A DNA stretch of 64,000 bases from Raineya sp. (GTDB taxonomy: Bacteria > Bacteroidota > Bacteroidia > Cytophagales > Thermonemataceae), in assembly GCA_025454915.1 (NCBI GenBank), contig JALONN010000009.1, forward strand, positions 186,001 through 250,000. Reading direction: 5' to 3'. Shown piece after piece: positions 30,707-39,592 of the stretch (position 1 is its first letter; every line of letters starts with the position of its first letter). The position numbers and the translations under genes were made by a program. The notes beneath the pieces are model-generated. The model made no database searches. It saw nothing but the letters and a program-made list of their open reading frames with translations, and was not told the DNA's origin.

Positions 30707-31303
30707 TTACTTAGATTTTACTCCACAACCTACTAAAGAGCCTCTAAAAGCACTGTTAGCTACTGTTGTAGCAAGTTTTACTTGCATCTCTATTTTCTTT
30801 TGGTCGGGAATAATTTTCCCGTCTATCAAAAGCTCATATACTGCTGGGTCGTTGGCTTGGTTGCTTCTTCTTTTGAAAGCCTGCAAAGGAACAGACAAAA
30901 GAATTTTATCATCTACTTTGAGAATTACCTCACCTTTCATAGATGCTGGCATTTCTACGTTTGCAAACGTTGCTGATGGAGTAGCACTATATTCAAGTAA
31001 TATCTTGGATACTACTGCGGGGCGGTCTGCCTCTAATTTACCTTTTGAAACATTACTAACACCTGTTGCAATTTCTCCATCTGTTTTAAAGATTTCATAA
31101 ATAGCACCTTCATTATTAGATGTTCCATAATAATAAACATTCTCTATTTGCATTTCCCCTGTGCGTAATCCTTTACGGATTTTAGCCTCTAATAGGCTTT
31201 CTTTGTTCAAGAATTGGGCTAATTCTCTTGTGGGTGCAAGAACTCTGGCAAATTTCTTTTTACCATCTAACCCGTTTAAAATGGTTTCTGAACCGTCTGA
31301 CAT
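30707..31303 (-). CDS. candidate capsid (jelly-roll?) protein, 198 aa
   Basis: Beta-rich, FANVEMPASMKGEVILKVDDKILLSVPLQAFKRR...PDQKKIEMQVKLAT; own strong terminator; central in putative virion operon. Confidence 0.4.
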   Translation of the reverse strand: MSDGSETILNGLDGKKKFARVLAPTRELAQFLNKESLLEAKIRKGLRTGEMQIENVYYYGTSNNEGAIYEIFKTDGEIATGVSNVSKGKLEADRPAVVSKILLEYSATPSATFANVEMPASMKGEVILKVDDKILLSVPLQAFKRRSNQANDPAVYELLIDGKIIPDQKKIEMQVKLATTVANSAFRGSLVGCGVKSK

Positions 31304-31414
31304 ATTTTTTTAATTTAGCTGGTTGAACAACTTTTTTTCCTTTGTTCAAATTTACCTTGCCTATTATTTTTTGATTAGACAAATTAGACAATGAGAATAG
31401 AATATTTAGACAAT

Positions 31415-31443
31415 AAAAAAACCACTCTTTAAAAGTGGTTTTG
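31415..31443. terminator. hairpin terminator
   Basis: AAAACCACTCTTTAAAAGTGGTTTT. Confidence 0.75.
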
Positions 31444-31448
31444 AATGT

Positions 31449-33236
31449 TTATTTTTTCTTTTTCCTTTTGGGAACATTTTTTCTTTTCTTAGGTGGGTTC
31501 TTTTGATATTTAGTTTTAGGTTTTCTTACACCTGCCAAAGGCTTTCTTCTTGTAACTTTTTTATATTTCCTCTTCTTTGCACCATTCAAGGTTTTTTTAG
31601 GTTTGAAAATCAAGTACAAACCACCAACTAATGTAAGAGCCAAAATTACGATAATTACAATTTTGCCCCATTTTGGAATTTTTTGCCAAAAGTTTTTATT
31701 TTCCGTTTTAGGGTCTTTGGGGTCTTTTGGTTTATCGTCTTTTACAGGGTCTTTCACTGGGTCTGTTTTTACTGGGTCTGTAACTTCTTCTTTTACTTGC
31801 TCCACCACTGTTTGTTTTTGAGTAGTAACTGTGGGGTCTGTTGCTGGATTTTCTGTGGTGGCTGTTTGTGTGGTAGTTTTCACTTGTTCGGCTTTTTGAG
31901 TCAAAATATCTGCTTTGATTTCTCTTTTCTTTTGTTTGAACTCTTTTCTAAGATTTTTTTTCTCTTTTCTACTACCTGCACTTTTTATCATAGCCTTATA
32001 TTTGGCTCTCTCAGCTCTTACGGGTGCATTTTGTTCTCTACGTTCTTTGATTTTAGAAAATACGCTACTTGCAATATTCAAAGCATCAGTAACACCTACA
32101 CCCAAAGCACCTGCCAAAGCTCCTGATAAATGAGTAGAATAACTTTCATCTTCATCTCCTTCTCCTAAATCGTTTTCGTTTTCATCATCATCAGCATTTC
32201 CCAAATCTTCAATGTCATCATCAAATCCATTCAATTCAAAGGCTATTTCATCATCATCAGCACTGCCTAAATCTTCTATATCCTCTAAATTGAACTCATA
32301 ACCTTGCAAAACAAATGTTTCTGCTCCTGAAAGGGCTGTAAGACCATTTACAGTTTTATTAGGCATATTTTTCAAGGCAGTTGCATAATAATCTACAATT
32401 TGCCAAAGCTCTTTTAGACGTTTAGAATGAACATAAGCTAATTTAATAGCCTCGTTTCTGTCTTCCGTATTCCAAACAAGTAGAACGCCCTCAATATAGC
32501 CTGCTTCTAACTTGTCTTGGTCGTCTGGGTTTTGTAATAACTGGCGTTGTGTTTCTTCTAAAGAACGTATAAGGACTTTTTCTATAAGTTCTTTTTGATT
32601 TACGCTTTCAGTTTCTACATTAATTCTAATGCCTAAATTTTCAAGCATCTTTACTGTGGTTTGTGGGCTGGTTGCATTTCCTAACTCTTGTGTCATAATT
32701 GTATCTTTATTGTCAATAAATGATAACTCCATTAGTGGATAGTGAATTTCTGGCACTACATCAATGGCATATGTATTGCCTTCATGGAAAATTACAGGGT
32801 AAACGTGTTGCCAATCTCTGGGGGCATCATAAGCAACAACCCTGATACCCAATTTTACAGCAGGGTTGTTTTTATAAATATTGAGTAATACAGATAAAAT
32901 GAAAATTGTGTAGCAATCACAATCGCCCTCCTTATCTTGTAATAATCTTGCTGGTCGTCTTAGTCTTTCTATTACCTCTTCCTCACCTTTAGCATTAATA
33001 ATTTTATCAAGGCTATATTTTATTTTTAGCTCTTCCCTAAGAAATTTCCATATAGCAATAGCTGTTTCTTTGACTGTTGGGCGTTTGACTAATGTAGCAA
33101 TATGCTCAACTTGATAAGCATAGGTTTTAGCAATTCTTTCAATGTTGGAAACAGTAAAAGGAACTCTAATTGTATTACTTAAAGTGATGTTCTCGCCTGT
33201 GGCTTCTGGAGCTTTATATAAGGAGTTTAAACTCAT
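31449..33236 (-). CDS. transglutaminase-like membrane protein with Lys/Arg-rich C-terminal tail
   Basis: EGDCDCYTIFIL (Cys), DWQHVYPVI (His), YAIDVVPEI (Asp); C-terminal TM IVIIVILALTLVGGLYLIF followed by basic tail. Confidence 0.7.
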   Translation of the reverse strand: MSLNSLYKAPEATGENITLSNTIRVPFTVSNIERIAKTYAYQVEHIATLVKRPTVKETAIAIWKFLREELKIKYSLDKIINAKGEEEVIERLRRPARLLQDKEGDCDCYTIFILSVLLNIYKNNPAVKLGIRVVAYDAPRDWQHVYPVIFHEGNTYAIDVVPEIHYPLMELSFIDNKDTIMTQELGNATSPQTTVKMLENLGIRINVETESVNQKELIEKVLIRSLEETQRQLLQNPDDQDKLEAGYIEGVLLVWNTEDRNEAIKLAYVHSKRLKELWQIVDYYATALKNMPNKTVNGLTALSGAETFVLQGYEFNLEDIEDLGSADDDEIAFELNGFDDDIEDLGNADDDENENDLGEGDEDESYSTHLSGALAGALGVGVTDALNIASSVFSKIKERREQNAPVRAERAKYKAMIKSAGSRKEKKNLRKEFKQKKREIKADILTQKAEQVKTTTQTATTENPATDPTVTTQKQTVVEQVKEEVTDPVKTDPVKDPVKDDKPKDPKDPKTENKNFWQKIPKWGKIVIIVILALTLVGGLYLIFKPKKTLNGAKKRKYKKVTRRKPLAGVRKPKTKYQKNPPKKRKNVPKRKKKK

Positions 33237-33436
33237 ATTTTTAATTTAGTTTCTATCTTGGAAACTCTATCTTTGAGGTTGGTTACTTCTGTTGCCTGCA
33301 CTTCTGATTTAGTTACAAGTAGATTTACTTTTTCTATAAATACTTTAATATCTCCATGTAGAGCTTTGAGAAAAAAAGCTATGATAGCAAGAAAAATACC
33401 TCCTAAGATTTCTAATATTATTTTCAAATCCTCCAT
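33233..33436 (-). CDS. small TM/coiled-coil protein (holin-like)
   Basis: N-terminal TM then helix; overlaps next gene. Confidence 0.5.
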   Translation of the reverse strand: MEDLKIILEILGGIFLAIIAFFLKALHGDIKVFIEKVNLLVTKSEVQATEVTNLKDRVSKIETKLKI

Positions 33437-33439
33437 AGA

Positions 33440-33925
33440 CTATATTTCTTTTAATTCTTCTATGATAGGAAGTTTTAAACCTGAAACAACTACAAAGCCT
33501 CTAACTAAAACTTGCTTTCCTAATTTGCCAAGTATTAAGTTTTGAGCCAAAGTGTCTAATGGTTGGTTTAACATTTGAGCTAATTTTTCAAGCTCAAAAT
33601 TTAAGACTATTGGAAAAAGTGTATTGATGCGTACTGGTAAATTTACGGGCTGTGAAAGTGGGGCATCTTGAGTAGCTATTGGTTCTTTGGTTTCAGGGTC
33701 TAAAATTTCTAAGAAAATCTGTTTTAACTTAAAATCCCGTCTTGAGAAATTAGATGCAACTATTTCAACCTCAAAAGGCACAACAGCACGATTGGCTAAA
33801 CTATATCCTTTTATTTTGGTTCTTCCAACTCTCATTTTAACTCTTGAGAATTGCTCTAAAAACCAAATGCCGTACCCTGCAAAGAAAACTACTAAAATGA
33901 TTAAGAAAACTGCTACTTTTTTCAT
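33440..33925 (-). CDS. membrane-anchored LEA-like beta-sandwich protein
   Basis: N-terminal TM, RVGRTKIKGYSLANRAVVPFEVEIVASNFS pattern. Confidence 0.5.
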   Translation of the reverse strand: MKKVAVFLIILVVFFAGYGIWFLEQFSRVKMRVGRTKIKGYSLANRAVVPFEVEIVASNFSRRDFKLKQIFLEILDPETKEPIATQDAPLSQPVNLPVRINTLFPIVLNFELEKLAQMLNQPLDTLAQNLILGKLGKQVLVRGFVVVSGLKLPIIEELKEI

Positions 33926-34016
33926 GTGGTTGGGTGTTATCCTTATTTTTTTTCAAAAGTTGCAATTTTCTTAAAATGTTATTTAGACAATTAAGACAAA
34001 CAAAAATCCCAACTTA

Positions 34017-34259
34017 TCAGGCTGGGACGTTTTTAGATTCTTCTACATTTTTAATGGCTGTTATGAGAAATTCCTCACTATATCCATGTACTGTTCCAAA
34101 TTCTTTGATGGTTACAATTCCACTCCTTCGCCTGTTAAACTCGTCTTTGACTAATTTTAACCAATTATAAGCAGTTGCCCTGCTGACTTTAAATATTTCC
34201 ATTATTTGGCTATGGGTGATGACTTCTATTTTCATATCTCCTTTTTCTGTATTTCTCAT
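34017..34259 (-). CDS. small helix-turn-helix DNA-binding protein
   Basis: SQIMEIFKVSRATAYNWLKLVKDEFNRR. Confidence 0.65.
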   Translation of the reverse strand: MRNTEKGDMKIEVITHSQIMEIFKVSRATAYNWLKLVKDEFNRRRSGIVTIKEFGTVHGYSEEFLITAIKNVEESKNVPA

Positions 34260-34408
34260 AAATATAGTGTATTAGAATAGTTACCATTTAGACAAATTAG
34301 ACAAACAAGCATTTTTTGGATAAAACTTTAATTGAACTAAACCATGATTTTTTACACGCTTGTATATCTACTACGATTCTATAAATGTTAAAAAAAAATG
34401 AAAACTGG

Positions 34409-34617
34409 CTACTACATTACTACAAACGAAATTTTATAGCCCTGCTTAATGGAAACAAAGTTTTTTAGAGATTTATAAGCCTTACTACTCCATTACTACA
34501 CCTTACTACTTACTACAAATTTTCTATTGCCTCCTTACTACATTACTACACCTTACTACAAAAAAACCTCCAAATTATGCTTGTTTTAATATTGTAGTAA
34601 TGTAGTAATGTAGTAAC
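34409..34617. repeat. iteron array, TTACTAC (8 forward) and GTAGTAA (3 inverted)
   Basis: TTACTAC at 34416, 34482, 34493, 34503, 34510, 34535, 34543, 34553; GTAGTAA at 34594, 34602, 34610. Confidence 0.8.
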
Positions 34618-34705
34618 CTACTTTTATAACATTTATAATTTCTCTTTCCAACAAAAAAACTGCTTCAAAAAAACAGCCTCTTTTTTTTTGTACTTTTCTT
34701 ATAAC

Positions 34706-35857
34706 TTAACATTTAAAAATTACATAATAGCCATACACTGGAAAAGATTTTCCTTCAACTCTTTTGGAGCATCTTTTAAATCCAAGTGTTTGTAATGCCT
34801 TGCCTAAATTATTACTATTGATTTTTAGACTACTTAGCTGGCTAAGTTTTTCTTGTATCTCCGAACCTGTTACAAAATCCCCTACAAAATCATTATCAGT
34901 TTGTTCACAATATTTATTTACTAATTCCATCTCTGATGTAATTTTTGTAAACTTGGTATTTCTTAGCTCGTTTTCTGTGATGTCGTCTTGTGTAAGATTT
35001 CCACTTTCTCCTGCTAAAAACAGTTTGTATGCCTGCCCCCAAATATTATTGATGTTCACTTTTTGGGAATAGTCAAAATTTATCTTTTTAATGCTAAAGG
35101 CTACCCATCTTACAGAACCTGTGGGGTCGTTTAGAAAATCCTCATTGTTGGTTGATGCAAAGAAATTAGAAACCCTCTTTGCGTTGGTGGCTTTGGGTTC
35201 GTAAGGCAACCTTACTTTTATCATATCCTTAGAGAAATATGTTTTGAGTGTATTCAGGTCGCTTTTTTCTATGGCTGATAATTCATCAAGATTGATAATA
35301 AAATTTGAACTCAAAGCTATCAATCCATCTTTATCAAAACTCATTTCTTCTGTATAATATGGCTTTAAATCTTCGGGGCAAAGGAATTTTATAAAACGGG
35401 TTTTACCTATATTTTGGCTGGGGCTTACTAATACAAAACATTGTTTATTGAAATGATACCCTAAAGCACACGCTACACAACGAATAAACATTTTACGAAA
35501 AGCATTGTAAAACTGTGGATGCTCGTCTTTATTCTCTAATGTGATAAAATTGCTAAATTCTGCTATATAATCCTTTTCTTCATCTTCTAACTTCAAATTC
35601 TCAAAGTATGCTAAGAATGGGTTATAATCAGTTATAAAGTTACTTCTAAAGAGTGCTTTTAGTTTATTTTCAGAAATTCTGATAGATGCCTTTTCAAGTT
35701 CAATAAATATATCACTTAAATTAGCTGGTTTCCATTCTTCTACCTCATCACTTGTTTTTCTATATTCTATTTCAAAACTTATTGTATTGCGTCTAAATTT
35801 ATAGTGATTATTCAAATAATTCTCTGTTAAACTGAATATATCATTTTTCATTTCCAA
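34706..35857 (-). CDS. VapE/VirE-family P-loop helicase-like protein
   Basis: VLVSPSQNIGKTRFIKFL (Walker A), FIINLDELSAIEKSD (Walker B), FFASTNNEDFLNDPTGSVRWVAF. Confidence 0.85.
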   Translation of the reverse strand: MEMKNDIFSLTENYLNNHYKFRRNTISFEIEYRKTSDEVEEWKPANLSDIFIELEKASIRISENKLKALFRSNFITDYNPFLAYFENLKLEDEEKDYIAEFSNFITLENKDEHPQFYNAFRKMFIRCVACALGYHFNKQCFVLVSPSQNIGKTRFIKFLCPEDLKPYYTEEMSFDKDGLIALSSNFIINLDELSAIEKSDLNTLKTYFSKDMIKVRLPYEPKATNAKRVSNFFASTNNEDFLNDPTGSVRWVAFSIKKINFDYSQKVNINNIWGQAYKLFLAGESGNLTQDDITENELRNTKFTKITSEMELVNKYCEQTDNDFVGDFVTGSEIQEKLSQLSSLKINSNNLGKALQTLGFKRCSKRVEGKSFPVYGYYVIFKC

Positions 35858-36147
35858 GTGTATTTAGAATGTTCGTGTATGTTTTGATAAGCCGAATTTG
35901 TAGAAGCTACAATCTCTTTTTCTGTGTAGGTTTGTTGTTGGAACATTTCCAAAGCATATTGCAAAAAATCATCTCTTGGAACTCCATATCTATTGCAGGC
36001 ACAAGCCAAATAAAATACAAACTCATTTCTATTGCCTTCTAAGAAATGCTTACCTTTCTTAATTTGGAGGGCTTTTAGTAAACCCTCAAATATTTGTTTT
36101 GACTTTAGAGATTCCATGCTTGAGAATGAGGATTTATATGTAAACAA
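35848..36147 (-). CDS. PriCT-like primase-associated small protein
   Basis: NEFVFYLACACNRYGVPRDDFLQYALEMF...IVASTNSAYQN; between primase N-domain and VapE. Confidence 0.55.
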   Translation of the reverse strand: MFTYKSSFSSMESLKSKQIFEGLLKALQIKKGKHFLEGNRNEFVFYLACACNRYGVPRDDFLQYALEMFQQQTYTEKEIVASTNSAYQNIHEHSKYTWK

Positions 36148-36686
36148 GTATCATAACTTACAAAGCAAGGCATACTTAATGCTCTAACTTTGGGGTCTGC
36201 TGTAAGATGGTATCTACCCCAAAAATAGCCCCTTAGCTCTCTAAAATTCTTTTCTTGGTCGTTTGGGTTGGCTTCTACTTTGCAAATGGCTTTTAGCCCT
36301 GTTCCTGATGGCGAAACAAACAAGGCAAAAATCATATCATCTTGAGAAAGTTCATAAAACATAGTATCAAAATAATCCCTCATTTGCTGGTCTGCTGGTG
36401 GAACATCTGCAGGCAAAGTTTTTGGAATAACTTTATCAAAGTCTATTTGTATAAGCCCTGAATGCTTTACTAATCCTATATCTTTTCTAACATCAAACAC
36501 TCCTGATGCTGTAAAGTATGGTAGATTCTTTTTTATTTCGTCTTTCTTGTCGGCTGGGGCTTTTCTCAATAGTTCTATGAGTTCTTTCCATTTGCCGTTT
36601 TTAATCTGCTTTAGAACATCTAAGATGGAACAGTTAAAGCTGGGCTTTACCTGTGTAATTCCTTGTTTAAAATAACTTACTTCCAT
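36105..36686 (-). CDS. BT4734-like / VirE N-terminal primase-associated protein
   Basis: GLVKHSGLIQIDFDKV, FALFVSPSGTGLKAICKV. Confidence 0.75.
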   Translation of the reverse strand: MEVSYFKQGITQVKPSFNCSILDVLKQIKNGKWKELIELLRKAPADKKDEIKKNLPYFTASGVFDVRKDIGLVKHSGLIQIDFDKVIPKTLPADVPPADQQMRDYFDTMFYELSQDDMIFALFVSPSGTGLKAICKVEANPNDQEKNFRELRGYFWGRYHLTADPKVRALSMPCFVSYDTCLHINPHSQAWNL

Positions 36687-36782
36687 AATTTTATTTTTTT
36701 AGACAAAAAATAACCTGTAAGCCTTTTTAAGGGCTTATTTGAGTAATACAGTAAAATTTAGATTTTTATAGGTGGGTGGTGA

Positions 36783-37202
36783 TTATAGCTTATTTTCTAT
36801 TCCTTCTAATACTTTTCTTATTTTAGATAACTGTGTAGCTGTTTCTACTGTCAAATCATTTAAAATTTGGTTTCTCTGTATAGAAAGGGCTAATAATACC
36901 TTTGTTTCTTGGGTTTTAGGAAAGTCTTGTAATAATTTAAGATAATCATCTAAACTTTCTAAAAAGATTGTATCATTGGCTAAACTTTCATCTGAAAGTG
37001 TTTCTTTGGCTAATTCCACAAAACTAACAATATCCCTTTTCCTTCTGAATGCTCTAACTTCGCAAAAAAGCTCTTCTATGATGTAGTTATAAACCTTGTC
37101 GCTATGGTAGTTATCGTTAAAATTTGGCTTTACATTCTCATCAAAGTCTTCAAAACTTAATCCATACACTTCTAAAAGTGTTTTTATAGTTTCTGTTTTC
37201 AT
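36783..37202 (-). CDS. hypothetical protein
   Basis: ORF in operon. Confidence 0.55.
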   Translation of the reverse strand: MKTETIKTLLEVYGLSFEDFDENVKPNFNDNYHSDKVYNYIIEELFCEVRAFRRKRDIVSFVELAKETLSDESLANDTIFLESLDDYLKLLQDFPKTQETKVLLALSIQRNQILNDLTVETATQLSKIRKVLEGIENKL

Positions 37203-37257
37203 TGGAGTAAATATTTAAAATTTAGAAGTTTTAGCCCTCATAAAAGAGGGCTAATAG

Positions 37258-37653
37258 TTATTTAGTAGCTTTTTTGCCTTTGGCTGTGATTTTACCGTCT
37301 GTTGCTACTGGGAGCTTTTCCTCTTTAGTTTCTGTAACAGTCAAATCTGCGGGGTCGGTGGTTGGTACTGTCAAATCCACTTTGTCTGCTATCTTTGTTT
37401 CCTGCTGAAAACCCTGCTTGAGTAATTCAGCAAGTTCTGCCGTTCCAGTTGTTAATTTTCCTAATGCCTGTATATTTTGGTGCATTTCATAGATTCGCAC
37501 CTCTTTCTCTAACTCTTCGGCTTGCTCCTCTGATAAAGGCTTCACTTTACCTGAAACAAAATGAATAGCTTTGATAGAACCTTCTCCATTTTGTTCTAAT
37601 TGCTCAATGTTATTTACATTGATGCGTCCTAAACTTTGGGTTTTTAAAAACAT
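37258..37653 (-). CDS. hypothetical protein
   Basis: ORF in operon. Confidence 0.55.
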   Translation of the reverse strand: MFLKTQSLGRINVNNIEQLEQNGEGSIKAIHFVSGKVKPLSEEQAEELEKEVRIYEMHQNIQALGKLTTGTAELAELLKQGFQQETKIADKVDLTVPTTDPADLTVTETKEEKLPVATDGKITAKGKKATK

Positions 37654-37804
37654 ATATAATTTGGGTTTAAGGTGGCTATTTTTTAAATTAGCAATACAGA
37701 AAAGCCAAAATTATATACTCGCTAAAATATTGGGGCTTTTTCCCTCTCGGCTTGTCCTCCAGTCGTTAAGTGGAGGTTTTTTAACAATCAAACTTTTTTA
37801 AACT

Positions 37805-37960
37805 ATGGAAAACTCCATCGTAAAAGTATCTGATAAAGCTGATTTAACTTTCACAACTCCTTTTGGAAAAGTGGAACTAAACGGCGAAACTGCAAACTTT
37901 GCCGTATTTTGCGGTTTTTTAGTTTGCTTGGCATACTTTACAGCTAAAGCTGTAAAATAA
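37805..37960 (+). CDS. 51-aa membrane protein, opposite strand to the operon
   Basis: MENSIVKVSDKADLTFTTPFGKVELNGETANFAVFCGFLVCLAYFTAKAVK; flanked by hairpins. Confidence 0.6.
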   Translation: MENSIVKVSDKADLTFTTPFGKVELNGETANFAVFCGFLVCLAYFTAKAVK

Positions 37961-38068
37961 ACCAGAGCCTCCGAAAGGGGGCTTTTCTGTTTGCTAAAAT
38001 CTTCAAAGAACGTTTACCCCAAATTTTGGGGATTGTGGGGCTTTTGCCCTATTTCAAGGGTTTCTTTT

Positions 38069-38296
38069 TTATTTAAAAAATTCTTTAAGCTCCTTATAGA
38101 TGAAATTGCCAAACAATGGTATTATCATCATCTTAATACAAACCAATAGTAAGATTATTACATCTTGGTTATTTATGCTTTCATTTATAAGACATTGAAC
38201 AATATAAATGCTTATAGCAAAAGGCATTACTATATTGGCTATTAACCAAACGAAGTAAAAAAAGTAAAACAAGACTGCTATATTTTCTTTTTTCAT
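38069..38296 (-). CDS. small two-TM protein
   Basis: ORF in early operon. Confidence 0.55.
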   Translation of the reverse strand: MKKENIAVLFYFFYFVWLIANIVMPFAISIYIVQCLINESINNQDVIILLLVCIKMMIIPLFGNFIYKELKEFFK

Positions 38297-38358
38297 AAGA
38301 TTTAAGATTTTTTCATTGTTTTTAAATTGAACTCTTTAGCCCTTTTTATCTTTTATCC

Positions 38359-38508
38359 CTATTTCAAGGGTTTCTTTTCAGTTTTTTCTTTTTTTTCTTT
38401 CAAAATCAACCTTTCAAGCCAAAGAATATATCTTACAGAAATAAAGAACATAGGAGGTACTACAAGTATTAAACCTATTACAAGCAATATATTTTTTAAT
38501 GTTTCCAT
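38359..38508 (-). CDS. 49-aa membrane protein
   Basis: METLKNILLVIGLILVVPPMFFISVRYILWLERLILKEKKEKTEKKPLK; below ORF track cut-off. Confidence 0.55.
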   Translation of the reverse strand: METLKNILLVIGLILVVPPMFFISVRYILWLERLILKEKKEKTEKKPLK

Positions 38509-38520
38509 AAGATTCAAGAC

Positions 38521-38793
38521 TTATTTCATTGTTTTTAAATTCAACTCTTTAGGTTTTTCTACACTTTTATTATTCAAAATATAAAATAGCTTCATAGTAT
38601 CACCACCTGTAAAAAAGTTTGCTAACTCTTGCATTTTTTTTATACTCAAGTCTTCAACATCCTTTTTCTTGAAATTATGCCAATTCTGTCTTAGAAAACT
38701 TTTTTTGAAGTTCTCTACTTGCCGAACTGTAAAATTTTCGTTTAAAAATGATTCTACTTTCATACTGACGAGTTGTATAAATTTCTTTGACAT
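38521..38793 (-). CDS. small protein divergent from the repressor
   Basis: First gene of leftward operon, opposite the S24 repressor. Confidence 0.55.
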   Translation of the reverse strand: MSKKFIQLVSMKVESFLNENFTVRQVENFKKSFLRQNWHNFKKKDVEDLSIKKMQELANFFTGGDTMKLFYILNNKSVEKPKELNLKTMK

Positions 38794-38834
38794 TTGTCAA
38801 AATTGGTATTACATTTGTCAATAATATATTGACA
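38786..38834. promoter_or_regulatory. repressor operator palindromes
   Basis: TTTGACA-TT-TGTCAAA (38786-38801) and TGTCAATA-ATA-TATTGACA (38816-38834) between divergent genes. Confidence 0.7.
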
Positions 38835-38872
38835 TTACAAAGATGTAAAGTAAAATTTTACAAAGCAATATT

Positions 38873-39568
38873 TTGACAAAAAATATTTTACAAATGTATT
38901 TAGATAAAATAGAAATACTTAGAAATAAGGCTAATGTAAGTAAAGAAAAAATTTACACAGCTTTAGATATTACAAGACAACGTTATAATCAAAAAGAAAA
39001 TCAGAATAATTTTACCTTAAAGGATTTAGAGATAATAGCTAATCTTTTCCAAGTTCCGATAACTTATTTTTTTGAAAGTTCCACAGAGAAACAAAATGAG
39101 ATGAGTAGCAATGTAGAGTGGGTAGATGAGAGTAAGATAAAAAAAATAAAAGTTCCTGTATTGCCCGTTGAGGCGTTTGCGTCATTTTTGGAGAGTGTAG
39201 ATAGTGGCAAACTATTGCAAGAGGTAGAAATGGAATTTGACACCATAGAGAAAATTCCACACATTAAATATGATAAACTTACAGCTATTGCCAAAATTTC
39301 GGGCAATAGCATGTATCCACATTATAAAAGTGGTGCAAAAGTTTTGTGTACTTTCATTACAGACGGTAATTGGGAGTTTACAAGGGGTGCTTGTGTAATC
39401 AGTCTAAAAAATGGAATGGTGCTATTTAAAAGAGTAAAAGCAGGACTTGTAAAAAATAGTTTACATCTTATATCTGATAACGAACTTGGTGGAGAAATGG
39501 AAATACAAATAGCAGATATTTTGGCTATGTGGCGTGCCGAATACAAGACCTATGAACCAGCAGAATAA
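38873..39568 (+). CDS. XRE-S24 family phage-type repressor
   Basis: HTH-like N-terminus; AIAKISGNSMYPHYKSGAKVLC and ISLKNGMVLFKRVKAG S24 motifs. Confidence 0.88.
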   Translation: MTKNILQMYLDKIEILRNKANVSKEKIYTALDITRQRYNQKENQNNFTLKDLEIIANLFQVPITYFFESSTEKQNEMSSNVEWVDESKIKKIKVPVLPVEAFASFLESVDSGKLLQEVEMEFDTIEKIPHIKYDKLTAIAKISGNSMYPHYKSGAKVLCTFITDGNWEFTRGACVISLKNGMVLFKRVKAGLVKNSLHLISDNELGGEMEIQIADILAMWRAEYKTYEPAE

Positions 39569-39592
39569 TAAACCTATAAACTTTTCAATTTT

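Noticed and set aside
31603-32133. Plus-strand ORFs (Phe/Cys/Ser-rich) opposite the transglutaminase-like gene
   Set aside because: Antisense to a long convincing ORF; low-complexity composition mirrors acidic/basic coding regions
34409-34617. Short repeats considered as a CRISPR array
   Set aside because: 7-8 bp units with irregular spacing, inverted copies and no cas genes; fits iterons
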